Assembly (NCBI GenBank): GCA_002371785.1
Contig: DFGU01000078.1
Coordinates: 31,278-44,950 of the forward strand
DNA: 13,673 nt
Direction: 5' to 3'
Origin: Bacteroidales bacterium UBA3742
Lineage (GTDB): Bacteria > Bacteroidota > Bacteroidia > Bacteroidales > Paludibacteraceae
Position 1 is the stretch's first letter, and each line of letters begins with the position of its first letter. Positions 1-7,171 of this stretch are shown piece after piece. The position numbers were made by a program, and so were the translations under genes. The notes below the pieces were generated by a model, which saw nothing but the letters and a program-made list of their open reading frames with translations, made no database searches and had not been told where the DNA came from.

Positions 1-72
1 TTGCATTGGAGCAGGGAATTATTTAATTCAGCTGCTCAAGGTGTATTTGCATTGGAGCAGGGTATTATCTAA
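1..72 (+). CDS. 3' end of an upstream gene (partial, unidentified; stop at 26 or 72)
   Basis: Only the last few codons of an upstream gene can be in the window. The frame starting at position 3 reads ALEQGII and stops at 24-26. The frame starting at position 1 is open through the same bases, ends in the same peptide ALEQGII and stops at 70-72. If the second copy arose by simple tandem duplication, the original stop should be the first one. However, the terminator at 92 sits at a more usual distance from the second stop. Too little is visible to name the protein, and which stop is used cannot be decided from the window. Confidence 0.35.
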   Translation: MHWSRELFNSAAQGVFALEQGII

Positions 73-73
73 T
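1..73. repeat. Direct repeat, about 27 bp twice with 46-bp period
   Basis: Positions 1-27 recur at 47-73. The first 16 bases are identical and there are two substitutions in the rest (17/63 and 23/69). Each copy encodes ALEQGII plus a TAA stop, in different frames. Both substitutions fall at third codon positions and leave the peptide unchanged. The bases after each copy (28-46 and 74-92) are only weakly alike. Confidence 0.8.
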
Positions 74-91
74 CTCTGCTTGATATACGAA

Positions 92-136
92 GAAAGGAGG
101 ATGGCTCTTCGGAGCTGTCCTCTTTTCGTTTTTTTT
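92..136 (+). terminator. Strong intrinsic terminator with UUCG tetraloop
   Basis: The arms 92-107 and 112-127 pair over 16 bp without a bulge, counting three G-U pairs. They close on the loop TTCG (108-111) in the very stable C(UUCG)G context. One G and then eight T (129-136) follow. The structure ends transcription of the upstream gene and isolates the promoter that follows. The AGGAGG inside the left arm is part of the stem and does not precede a start codon usefully. Confidence 0.9.
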
Positions 137-158
137 CGAAAAAAAAGCGCGCGCGCTT
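129..158. other. Two adjacent perfect palindromes between terminator and promoter
   Basis: Positions 129-146 are eight T, CG, eight A, a perfect 18-bp palindrome. It supplies the terminator U-tract on the + strand and an equivalent T-run for the - strand. Positions 145-158 (AAGCGCGCGCGCTT) form a perfect 14-bp palindrome containing five GC steps. The second palindrome runs into the proposed -33 element (157-159), so it could be an operator or a Z-DNA-prone tract. No function can be shown from sequence. Confidence 0.6.
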
Positions 159-187
159 GCGTATATGCATTTTTTTTTGTAATTTTG
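157..187 (+). promoter_or_regulatory. Bacteroidota-type promoter of the transporter operon
   Basis: TTG at 157-159 and TAATTTTG at 180-187 match the Bacteroides primary sigma factor elements (-33 TTG and -7 TAnnTTTG), with 20 bases between them. The start site would be expected a few bases after 187, giving a leader of about 20 nt before the ATG at 215. It lies directly after the terminator, as expected for the first promoter of a new unit. This is the only perfect TAnnTTTG with a correctly spaced TTG that I found in front of a gene here. Confidence 0.7.
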
Positions 188-214
188 CGGCCGAAATGTA
201 TAGTAAGATGATAT

Positions 215-1882
215 ATGTGGTTGTATAATTTATTTTTTGGAGAGGGAATAGCTCATTCTATACTGGTGCTGACGCTGGCTATCGGCTGCGGTATCTTTCT
301 GAGTCAGAAGCTGAAAATCAAGTCATTCTCGCTGGGAATTACTTGGATCCTGTTCTGTGCTATCGCTTGTGCGCATTTTGGGATGCACCTCGATCCGTTG
401 GTAGAGTCGTTTGCCAAGGATTTGGGATTGATACTCTTTGTGTATAGTATCGGTCTGCAAGTCGGACCGTCGTTCTTCTCATCCTTTGGCAAGGGAGGGC
501 TGAGTCTGAATATGCTGGCAGCGACGATTGTGCTGCTTGGCTGCTTGACGGCTCTGGCTGTCCACTGGGTGTTCGGCCTCGATATCGCTACGGCCACGGG
601 TGTGCTCTTTGGCGCTGTGACCAATACGCCCGGTCTGGGTGCGGCCCAGCAAGCGTATCAGGACATAACGGGTGCCGCCAACCCCAATATAGCCAACGGT
701 TACGCCATGGCTTATCCGCTTGGCGTAGTGGGTATTATATGCTCGCTCTTGCTGGTGCGTCAGTTCTTCCGTATCAAGTTGGATAAGGAGGAAGAACAGG
801 TCGATGCCGAGAAGGGTGAGGTGCAGCAAGTAGTGCATTTCGACCTGAAGTTGACCAATCCACAGGTGGATGGTATTCGTGTGCGCGACTTGGCGCTGCT
901 GACCCACGTCACTATTGTTGTGACGCGTCTGCTGGATGCCGAGGGCAATGAGTCGATGCCCGATGCAGATACCATCCTCCATATCGGCGACCGCGTACGT
1001 TTCGTGACCGACCAGAAGAACGAGCGCACCGCCCTGCTCCTTGGCGAACTGACCGAGGTGGCCTGGGAGGAAAAGGAGAAGAATGTTCACCTCGTGAACC
1101 GTCATATTATCGTCACCAAGCCGAAATATAACGGCAAGCGTATCATGGACCTTAAGATTCGCGATGCGTTCCAAATCACCATCACCCGCGTACGGCGTGC
1201 CGGTATCGAACTGCTGGCTACGCCCGATCTGATTCTGCAGCTGGGCGACCGTCTGACCGTTGTGGGCGAAGAGGAGGCGGTCAACAAGGTGTCCCAGGCT
1301 TTTGGTAATTCCACCAAGAAGCTCGACGCGCCTAACCTCACCTCTATCTTTATCGGCATCGTCTTTGGCGTAGCGCTGGGTTCGCTGCCTATCATGCTGC
1401 CCGGCCTGAGCCAGCCGTTTAAGTTCGGTCTGGCGGGTGGTACGCTCATCGTGGCCATCCTGGTTGGTGCTTTCGGTCCGCGTTTCCACGTCGTGACCTA
1501 TACCACCTCGTCGGCCAACCTGATGATACGCGAGATAGGTATCTCGCTCTTCTTGGCGGCCGTCGGTTTCGGGGCGGGTAAGAGCTTCGTGCCTACCTTG
1601 CTCGATGGCGGCTATGTGTGGATCGGCTATGGTCTGCTCATCACCCTGCTGCCCCTGCTCATCGTGGGTGTGTTTGCCCGCTGGTATATGAAGCTCGACT
1701 ACTTCACGCTCATGGGCCTCATGGCCGGTGCTACCACCGACCCGCCTGCCTTGGCGTATGCCACCTCTCAGTCTTCGCAGAACGACCGGGCAGCCGTAGC
1801 GTATTCTACGGTCTATCCGCTCACCATGTTCCTGCGTGTGCTGACCGGACAACTGATGATTATGTTATTCTATATAAGTTAA
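215..1882 (+). CDS. YidE/AspT-family transporter with two RCK_C (TrkA-C) domains
   Basis: This is a membrane protein of 555 aa built as two related hydrophobic halves around a cytoplasmic core. The N-terminal half has membrane segments at about 11-30, 38-57, 70-88, 98-120, 125-145 and 163-182. Two TrkA-C-like ligand-binding domains follow at about 205-285 and 288-366, then membrane segments at about 376-396, 405-422, 440-458, 468-488 and 530-553. Each half carries the family signature: GAVTNTPGLGAA at 133-144 and GATTDPPALAYA at 505-516. AspT itself exchanges aspartate for alanine, but most members have no known substrate. The gene is only 8 bp from kbl, which hints at transport of an amino acid linked to threonine/glycine metabolism; this is inference. 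The ATG at 215 follows the promoter and gives the expected N terminus. Confidence 0.88.
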   Translation: MWLYNLFFGEGIAHSILVLTLAIGCGIFLSQKLKIKSFSLGITWILFCAIACAHFGMHLDPLVESFAKDLGLILFVYSIGLQVGPSFFSSFGKGGLSLNMLAATIVLLGCLTALAVHWVFGLDIATATGVLFGAVTNTPGLGAAQQAYQDITGAANPNIANGYAMAYPLGVVGIICSLLLVRQFFRIKLDKEEEQVDAEKGEVQQVVHFDLKLTNPQVDGIRVRDLALLTHVTIVVTRLLDAEGNESMPDADTILHIGDRVRFVTDQKNERTALLLGELTEVAWEEKEKNVHLVNRHIIVTKPKYNGKRIMDLKIRDAFQITITRVRRAGIELLATPDLILQLGDRLTVVGEEEAVNKVSQAFGNSTKKLDAPNLTSIFIGIVFGVALGSLPIMLPGLSQPFKFGLAGGTLIVAILVGAFGPRFHVVTYTTSSANLMIREIGISLFLAAVGFGAGKSFVPTLLDGGYVWIGYGLLITLLPLLIVGVFARWYMKLDYFTLMGLMAGATTDPPALAYATSQSSQNDRAAVAYSTVYPLTMFLRVLTGQLMIMLFYIS

Positions 1883-1890
1883 AATATACC

Positions 1891-3081
1891 ATGTACACGA
1901 AATTTCAAGCACATCTGCAGCAAACGCTGCAAGAAATCAAGGACGCTGGCTTGTACAAAAACGAGCGCGTCATCATCACCCCGCAGTCTTCCGGCATTGC
2001 CGTAGAAGGCGGGCAAGAGGTCATCAATTTCTGTGCCAATAACTATCTGGGCTTGGCCGACAACCGCGAACTGATCGAGGCGGCTAAGCAGAAGATGGAC
2101 GAGCGCGGCTACGGTATGGCTTCGGTGCGTTTCATCTGCGGTACGCAGGATACGCATAAGCAGCTTGAGCGCGTCATCTCCGAGTTCTTCGGCACCGAGG
2201 ATACTATCCTCTATGCCGCATGCTTCGATGCTAATGGCGGTCTTTTTGAACCCCTGCTCACAGCCGATGATGCTATCATTTCCGACGCCCTCAACCATGC
2301 GTCTATCATAGATGGTGTACGCCTCTGCAAGGCCGTGCGATACCGTTATGCCAACGGCGACATGGCCGACTTGGAGGAGCAACTCAAGAAGGCACAGGCG
2401 CAGCGCTTCCGTATCATCGCAACCGATGGCGTTTTCTCCATGGACGGCAACGTATGTCCGCTGGATAAGATCTACGAACTGGCTCAGAAATACGATGCCA
2501 TGGTCATGGTCGACGAGAGCCACTCGGCCGGTGTCGTAGGCCGTACGGGTCATGGCGTCACCGAGCTCTACAATATGCGTGGCAAGGTGGAGATCATTAC
2601 CGGCACGCTCGGCAAGGCCTTTGGCGGTTCGGTAGGCGGTTTCACAACGGGTAAGAAAGAAATCATCGACCTGCTGCGTCAGCGTAGCCGTCCGTATTTG
2701 TTCTCCAACTCCATCCCGCCGATGATTGCTGCGGCCGGTATCAAGACCTTCGAGATTCTCACCCGCAGCAACGAACTGCAGGATCGCCTCCATGAGAATA
2801 CGGCTTACTTCGTAGAGCGTATGAAGGCGGCCGGCTTCGATATCAAGCCAACGCAGTCCGCTATATGCGCCGTCATGCTCTATGATGCTAAACTCAGCCA
2901 GGTCTTCGCGGCCGAACTGCAGAAAGAGGGTATCTACGTCACGGGCTTCTATTATCCCGTTGTGCCGCAGGGCCAAGCACGTATCCGCGTCCAGGTTTCG
3001 GCCGCCCATACGCGCGAACAACTGGATAAATGTGTAGCCGCCTTTGTGAAGATTGGCACAGAACTTGCAGTGTTGAAATAA
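1891..3081 (+). CDS. kbl: Glycine C-acetyltransferase (2-amino-3-ketobutyrate CoA ligase)
   Basis: This PLP enzyme of the alpha-oxoamine synthase family has 396 aa, close to the 398 of E. coli Kbl. It cleaves 2-amino-3-ketobutyrate with CoA to glycine and acetyl-CoA in the cytoplasm, the second step of threonine breakdown. Visible marks are NFCANNYLGLA (46-56), the glycine-rich GYGMASVRFICGTQ (73-86), the ring-stacking histidine in NHAS (H136), VDESHSAG (207-214, Asp208 for the PLP nitrogen) and the Schiff-base lysine K242 in GTLGKAFGG. The frame is open well upstream to 1618 inside the transporter gene. The ATG at 1891 is chosen because the family homology begins there and it lies 8 bp after the transporter stop. 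tdh, which makes its substrate, follows. Confidence 0.97.
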   Translation: MYTKFQAHLQQTLQEIKDAGLYKNERVIITPQSSGIAVEGGQEVINFCANNYLGLADNRELIEAAKQKMDERGYGMASVRFICGTQDTHKQLERVISEFFGTEDTILYAACFDANGGLFEPLLTADDAIISDALNHASIIDGVRLCKAVRYRYANGDMADLEEQLKKAQAQRFRIIATDGVFSMDGNVCPLDKIYELAQKYDAMVMVDESHSAGVVGRTGHGVTELYNMRGKVEIITGTLGKAFGGSVGGFTTGKKEIIDLLRQRSRPYLFSNSIPPMIAAAGIKTFEILTRSNELQDRLHENTAYFVERMKAAGFDIKPTQSAICAVMLYDAKLSQVFAAELQKEGIYVTGFYYPVVPQGQARIRVQVSAAHTREQLDKCVAAFVKIGTELAVLK

Positions 3082-3119
3082 AATGAGAAAATGCGGAAAT
3101 GATAAAATGAATAAATCAT
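3080..3119. repeat. 8-bp tandem repeat in the kbl-tdh spacer
   Basis: From the kbl stop codon to the tdh start the sequence is a degenerate 8-bp tandem repeat of about five units: AAAATGAG, AAAATGCG, GAAATGAT, AAAATGAA, TAAATCAT. It fills the whole 36-bp spacer and produces several ATG triplets upstream of the real start. No promoter or terminator is visible, so kbl and tdh are probably co-transcribed. Confidence 0.7.
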
Positions 3120-4143
3120 GAAAGCCTTAGTTAAGAAATATGCCGAACCCGGTATTTGGATGGAAGAGGTGCCGATGCCGGAGGTGGGTGTGAATGACGT
3201 ACTGATCAAGGTGAAGAAGGCCGCTATATGCGGTACCGACCTGCATATGTACAAGTGGGACGCCTGGTCCCAGACCCACTGCCGTCCGCCATATACTATG
3301 GGCCATGAGTTCGTGGGCGAAGTGGTAGAAGTAGGGCAGGGTGTGCGCAACTTCAGCGTCGGCGAACGCGTCACGGCCGAGGGACATATCGTCTGCGGTC
3401 ATTGTCGTAACTGCCGCCGAGGCATGGGCCACGTATGCGAGAACACCATCTCCGTCGGCATCATGGGCAAGGACGGCTGCTTTGCAGAGTATGTCACCAT
3501 CCCCGAGTCCAACGTCGTTAAGCTCCGTCCGGAGATACCCGACGACTTTGCCGCCATCATGGATCCCTTCGGCAATGCCACCCATACCGCCCTCGCTTTC
3601 CCGCTTCTGGGCGAAGATGTACTCATCACGGGCGCAGGACTCATCGGTACGATGGCAGCCGGTATTTGCCGCTTCGCGGGCGCGAAGAATATTGTTGTAA
3701 CGGATATCAACCCACTTCGACTGGAAATCGCCAAGAGAATGGGAGCTACGCTCACCGTCGATGGCTCTAAGGGCGAGACGATCGCCGACGCCATGTACCA
3801 GCTCGGCATACGCGGATTTGATGTGGGACTCGAGATGTCGGGTGCACCCGCTGCCTTCAACGACATGATCGAGCATATGTACAAGGGCGCTAATATCGCC
3901 CAACTCGGTATCCTGCCGTCCGACACCAAGGTCAACTGGTCTGACGTCATCTTCAATGCGCTGACCATCAAGGGCATTACCGGACGACGCATGTGGGAAA
4001 CATGGTACCAGATGGAGCAGATGATCCTCGGCGGACTCGACCTCTCGCCTGTCATTACCCACCGCTTCCATTTCAACGACTTTCAAAAAGGCTTCGATGT
4101 CATGGTCAGCGGCCAATGCGGCAAAGTATTATTAGAATGGTAA
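3118..4143 (+). CDS. tdh: L-threonine 3-dehydrogenase
   Basis: This zinc-dependent medium-chain dehydrogenase oxidises L-threonine with NAD+ to 2-amino-3-ketobutyrate, which Kbl then splits. It has 341 aa, the length of E. coli Tdh. Catalytic zinc ligands are C38 (AICGTD), H63 and E64 (MGHEFVGEV). The structural-zinc lobe has C93, C96, C99 and C107 (CGHCRNC...C). The Rossmann fold has GAGLIG at 172-177, followed by the NAD-binding acid in VVTDIN. The family segments DPFGNATHTA and DVGLEMSGAP are intact. The ATG at 3118 gives the normal N terminus MKALVKKYAEPG. Together kbl and tdh form the complete two-enzyme threonine-to-glycine route. Confidence 0.97.
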   Translation: MKALVKKYAEPGIWMEEVPMPEVGVNDVLIKVKKAAICGTDLHMYKWDAWSQTHCRPPYTMGHEFVGEVVEVGQGVRNFSVGERVTAEGHIVCGHCRNCRRGMGHVCENTISVGIMGKDGCFAEYVTIPESNVVKLRPEIPDDFAAIMDPFGNATHTALAFPLLGEDVLITGAGLIGTMAAGICRFAGAKNIVVTDINPLRLEIAKRMGATLTVDGSKGETIADAMYQLGIRGFDVGLEMSGAPAAFNDMIEHMYKGANIAQLGILPSDTKVNWSDVIFNALTIKGITGRRMWETWYQMEQMILGGLDLSPVITHRFHFNDFQKGFDVMVSGQCGKVLLEW

Positions 4144-4146
4144 AAG

Positions 4147-4208
4147 AAACTAGTACAACTAGTAAAACTAGTAAGACTAGTAAGACTAGAACACTAGAAC
4201 AACTATAA
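4147..4208. repeat. 9-bp tandem repeat containing ACTAGT palindromes
   Basis: Units starting at 4147 read AAACTAGTA, CAACTAGTA, AAACTAGTA, AGACTAGTA, AGACTAGAA, then an 8-bp CACTAGAA and CAACTATAA. That makes about seven copies, occupying nearly all of the 79-bp spacer between tdh and the M16 gene. The first four carry the palindrome ACTAGT, so the transcript could form alternative small hairpins. No promoter matching TAnnTTTG is visible here. Unit order shows decay from left to right. Confidence 0.85.
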
Positions 4209-4222
4209 ATAATTACACGAAA

Positions 4223-7171
4223 ATGAAAAATTTCTTAGAAATTAATCGTGCCCTTGTGGCTAAGAAAAAGATTCTACTTAGCGCTCTGCTGCTCGTATGC
4301 AGCATTGCCTACGTCTCCGCTTTTACCCGCGAGGGACTGACGGAGTACAAGTTAGACAACGGTCTGACGGTCATGCTGTGGGAAGACCATGACCAGCCGG
4401 ATGTAACGGGCTACGTAGTAGTTCGTGCCGGTGCCGTGGATGAACCCGTAGAGTACACCGGACTGGCGCACTACTTGGAGCATATGCTCTTCAAGGGTAC
4501 GCAGCGTATCGGCGCCCTCAATTGGGAGCAAGAGAAACCCATCTACGACTCTATCATCGCGCTCTACGATCAGTACAGCGAGACCACCGATCCTAAGCAG
4601 CGCGAGGCGCTTGCTACCCAGATCAACGAGTGCTCCATGCGCGAGGCTAAGATCTCCTCTACCGAGGATTTCTTCAACATGCTCGACCTCATCGGTGCCG
4701 AGGGTGTGAATGCCTATACGTCCTACGACCTGACGGCTTACCACAACTCGTTCCCGGCTGCTGAGATGTATCGCTGGTTGACTATCTTCTCCGATCGTCT
4801 GATTGATCCGGTATTCCGTACCTTCCAAGCCGAGTTGGAGAACGTGTTCGAGGAGTACAACATGTACGCCAACGACCCGTCGTCCCAAGCTCAGAAGCAG
4901 CTCTTTGCCGACATCTACAAAGGATGCCCCTACGAGCGTGACGTGATCGGTCTGCCCGAGCACCTCAAGAACCCGCGTCTCTCGCGTCTGATTGAGTTCT
5001 ATAACACATGGTATGTAGCTAACAATATGGCACTTATCATCGTTGGTGACTTCGATACCGAGACCACCAAACCGATGATCGCTGAGACCTTCGGTCGCCT
5101 GCAGCCCAAGGACCTGCCCGAGCGTCCGTCGTATCCCGAGGTGAAGCTCACCGGCAAGAAGCACTACAACCTGGGCTACAATCCGATGGTCACCTGGATC
5201 TATCCGGGCGTCAAGGAGGGCGATCCCGATCAGGACGTGCTCGACTTCGTTTGCGCTCTGCTCTACAACGGCCAGACCGGTCTGCTCGACAAAATCAACA
5301 CCAAGGGTGACGTACAATTCGCCGGCGTTTACAGCGATGCACGCCGCAACACCGGTCGTCTCATCATCGAGGCTGTACCGTACTATGATGCAAACCAGCA
5401 GATGTTTGAGGACGATGCTACTACCGAGAAGATCATCATGCGTGAGATCGACAAGATCAAATCGGGTAATATCGATGACGAACTGATCGCCAACGTGAAG
5501 CGTATGTATGCGCAGCGCGAGAAGATGACCAACGAGAATCCCAGCTATAAGATGAGCGCCCTCGTGGATGCCTTCACCTATGGCAAGCCGACCGACGACA
5601 TCTTCACCGCCAACGAGAAGATCCAGGCCCTCACCAAGGACGAGATCGTACGCGTGGCTAAGAAGTATTTCAATGCCGACCATATGACCGTTTCCTTCGA
5701 CGAGGACACCAAGACCCAGAAGCCCAAGACCCTGCCGAAGCCCAATATCAAGCCGCTCGACCCGGTTAAGAATGCCAAGACCGAGTATGCCGAGGCCTTC
5801 CAACAGTTGCCTAAGGGCAAACTCAAGCAGACCTTCAACGACTTCAACGACGTGCAGGTAAGCTCGCTCGGTGAGAACGTAACGCTCCATATGACGCCTA
5901 ATAAGAAGAACGATATCTTTACGCTTACGCTGCGCTACGGTGTAGGTGCACACGAGATGCCTATGCTTCCGTATGCAACCGCCCTTATGAGCGACGCCGG
6001 TATTATGGGTGATCCTGCTACCAAGGGTGAGGACTTCAAGGTACAGCTGGCCGAACTGGGTGCCGACATCTCCTATGGATGTAGCGACTCCTACTTCACC
6101 ATCTCTATCTCCGGCGAGGACGAGAATATCAACAAGATCATGAATCTTGTGAACCGTCAGCTCCTCATGCCGTACCTCGAGCAGAAGCAGCTGGATAACG
6201 TCAAGGGTTCGGAGTTCTTCTCGCGTCTCAGCCGTCAGAAACGTACGGCTGTGCAGAAGTCGGCCCTCATGCAGTATGCCCTCTATGGCAAGAAATCCGC
6301 TTACCTCGACGAGGTGAAGTTTGCCGACATCTGGACGCTCGATGGCGTCAAGGTACAGCAGCTCATCGCTTCGGCACGTACCTATGCACTCGACGTTTTC
6401 TACTGCGGTACGCTCGACAAAGACGCACTCGTTCGCGAGCTCCCGCTTACCGAAGGTATGAAGCCGTCCAACTCGCCGTTCATCCAGGACCGCGTCACCT
6501 ACGACAAGCCGACCGTGCTCTTCTTGCCGAATAGCAATGTGCAGCAGGCTGACCTCTATTTCTATATCAACGGTCGTCCGTATGATATCGCAATGGATGT
6601 ACAGTCCGACGCCTTCAACCAGTACCTTTCGGGTGGCTTCACCGGCGTCATCATGAACGAGATCCGCGTAAAGCGCTCCATGGCTTACACCGCTTACGGT
6701 GTCAATGCTACGCCTTCGCTGCCCGGTAAGGATTGTTACTTCTATGGCTACGTAGGTACCCAGAGCGACAAGGTGGTAGACGCTATCAACGTCTACATGG
6801 ATATCCTCACCGATATGCCGCAGGATTCTACCCAGCTCGTGGCGCTCAAGTCGGCCCTCAAGCAGGCTGCACAGACCGCTAAGCCCTCGATGCGTAGCAA
6901 GGCGGCTACCTACGAGTACTGGAAGCGTCTGGGCTACACCGACGATCCTGCTCGCGTCAACGCTGCAGCTATTGATGCCCTCACCTTTAGCGACATCGAG
7001 CGCTTCTACGAGGAGAACGTCAAGGGTAAACCTGTCACCATCATCCTCATGGGCGACCCCAAGAAGATCGACCTCAAGGCTATCCAGCAGAAGTGCGGTT
7101 GCAAGGTGACCAAACTCTCGCCGGCTAAGCTCTTCAACTCGACGCAAGAACTGTATGATGCTATCATGTAA
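4223..7171 (+). CDS. Secreted two-domain M16 (pitrilysin/insulinase-type) zinc peptidase
   Basis: This protein of 982 aa has a signal peptide: KKK at 14-16, hydrophobic 17-31, probable cleavage after VSA at 33. It is expected in the periplasm or outside the cell. The N-terminal M16 domain has the inverted zinc motif HYLEH at 83-87. The third ligand is probably E210 in NVFEEYNM, displaced by an extra helical segment (about 103-150) usual in Bacteroidota members. The second half repeats the fold without the zinc motif and carries the substrate-binding arginine/tyrosine segment around 815-822 (IRVKRSMAY). M16 enzymes degrade peptides or process other proteins; the substrate is unknown. The first 13 residues are long for a signal peptide. 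A GTG at 4256 would give MAKKKILL and is a possible alternative start. The end overlaps era by 17 bp. Confidence 0.93.
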   Translation: MKNFLEINRALVAKKKILLSALLLVCSIAYVSAFTREGLTEYKLDNGLTVMLWEDHDQPDVTGYVVVRAGAVDEPVEYTGLAHYLEHMLFKGTQRIGALNWEQEKPIYDSIIALYDQYSETTDPKQREALATQINECSMREAKISSTEDFFNMLDLIGAEGVNAYTSYDLTAYHNSFPAAEMYRWLTIFSDRLIDPVFRTFQAELENVFEEYNMYANDPSSQAQKQLFADIYKGCPYERDVIGLPEHLKNPRLSRLIEFYNTWYVANNMALIIVGDFDTETTKPMIAETFGRLQPKDLPERPSYPEVKLTGKKHYNLGYNPMVTWIYPGVKEGDPDQDVLDFVCALLYNGQTGLLDKINTKGDVQFAGVYSDARRNTGRLIIEAVPYYDANQQMFEDDATTEKIIMREIDKIKSGNIDDELIANVKRMYAQREKMTNENPSYKMSALVDAFTYGKPTDDIFTANEKIQALTKDEIVRVAKKYFNADHMTVSFDEDTKTQKPKTLPKPNIKPLDPVKNAKTEYAEAFQQLPKGKLKQTFNDFNDVQVSSLGENVTLHMTPNKKNDIFTLTLRYGVGAHEMPMLPYATALMSDAGIMGDPATKGEDFKVQLAELGADISYGCSDSYFTISISGEDENINKIMNLVNRQLLMPYLEQKQLDNVKGSEFFSRLSRQKRTAVQKSALMQYALYGKKSAYLDEVKFADIWTLDGVKVQQLIASARTYALDVFYCGTLDKDALVRELPLTEGMKPSNSPFIQDRVTYDKPTVLFLPNSNVQQADLYFYINGRPYDIAMDVQSDAFNQYLSGGFTGVIMNEIRVKRSMAYTAYGVNATPSLPGKDCYFYGYVGTQSDKVVDAINVYMDILTDMPQDSTQLVALKSALKQAAQTAKPSMRSKAATYEYWKRLGYTDDPARVNAAAIDALTFSDIERFYEENVKGKPVTIILMGDPKKIDLKAIQQKCGCKVTKLSPAKLFNSTQELYDAIM
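4245..4266. repeat. 22-bp dispersed repeat, copy 1 (other copy 13633-13654)
   Basis: Positions 4245-4266, from ATCGTG to TAAGAA, are identical to 13633-13654 downstream of dnaK. The match ends sharply on both sides. Here it encodes the N-terminal residues NRALVAKK of the M16 precursor, just before the hydrophobic signal core. A 22-bp exact match is not expected by chance in a window of this size. Confidence 0.8.

Noticed and set aside
92..110. AGGAGG as a ribosome binding site for a small gene starting at ATG 101
   Set aside because: The ATG touches the AGGAGG with no spacing, both lie inside the terminator stem, and Bacteroidota rarely use Shine-Dalgarno sequences.
1618..1890. Extension of kbl upstream into the transporter gene (91 extra residues)
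   Set aside because: The extra residues do not resemble Kbl, and they overlap the conserved C-terminal half of the transporter. The ATG at 1891 gives the normal length.
4223..4330. Lipoprotein signal in the M16 peptidase (LLLVC at 22-26)
   Set aside because: The residue before Cys is Val, which does not fit a lipobox. A signal peptidase I site after VSA fits better.
4352..7147. A 931-codon open frame on the - strand across the M16 gene, and a 630-codon one across dnaK (11742-13634)
   Set aside because: They lie opposite strongly conserved genes, their translations look like no family I know, and such frames arise from codon bias that avoids TTA, CTA and TCA on the + strand.
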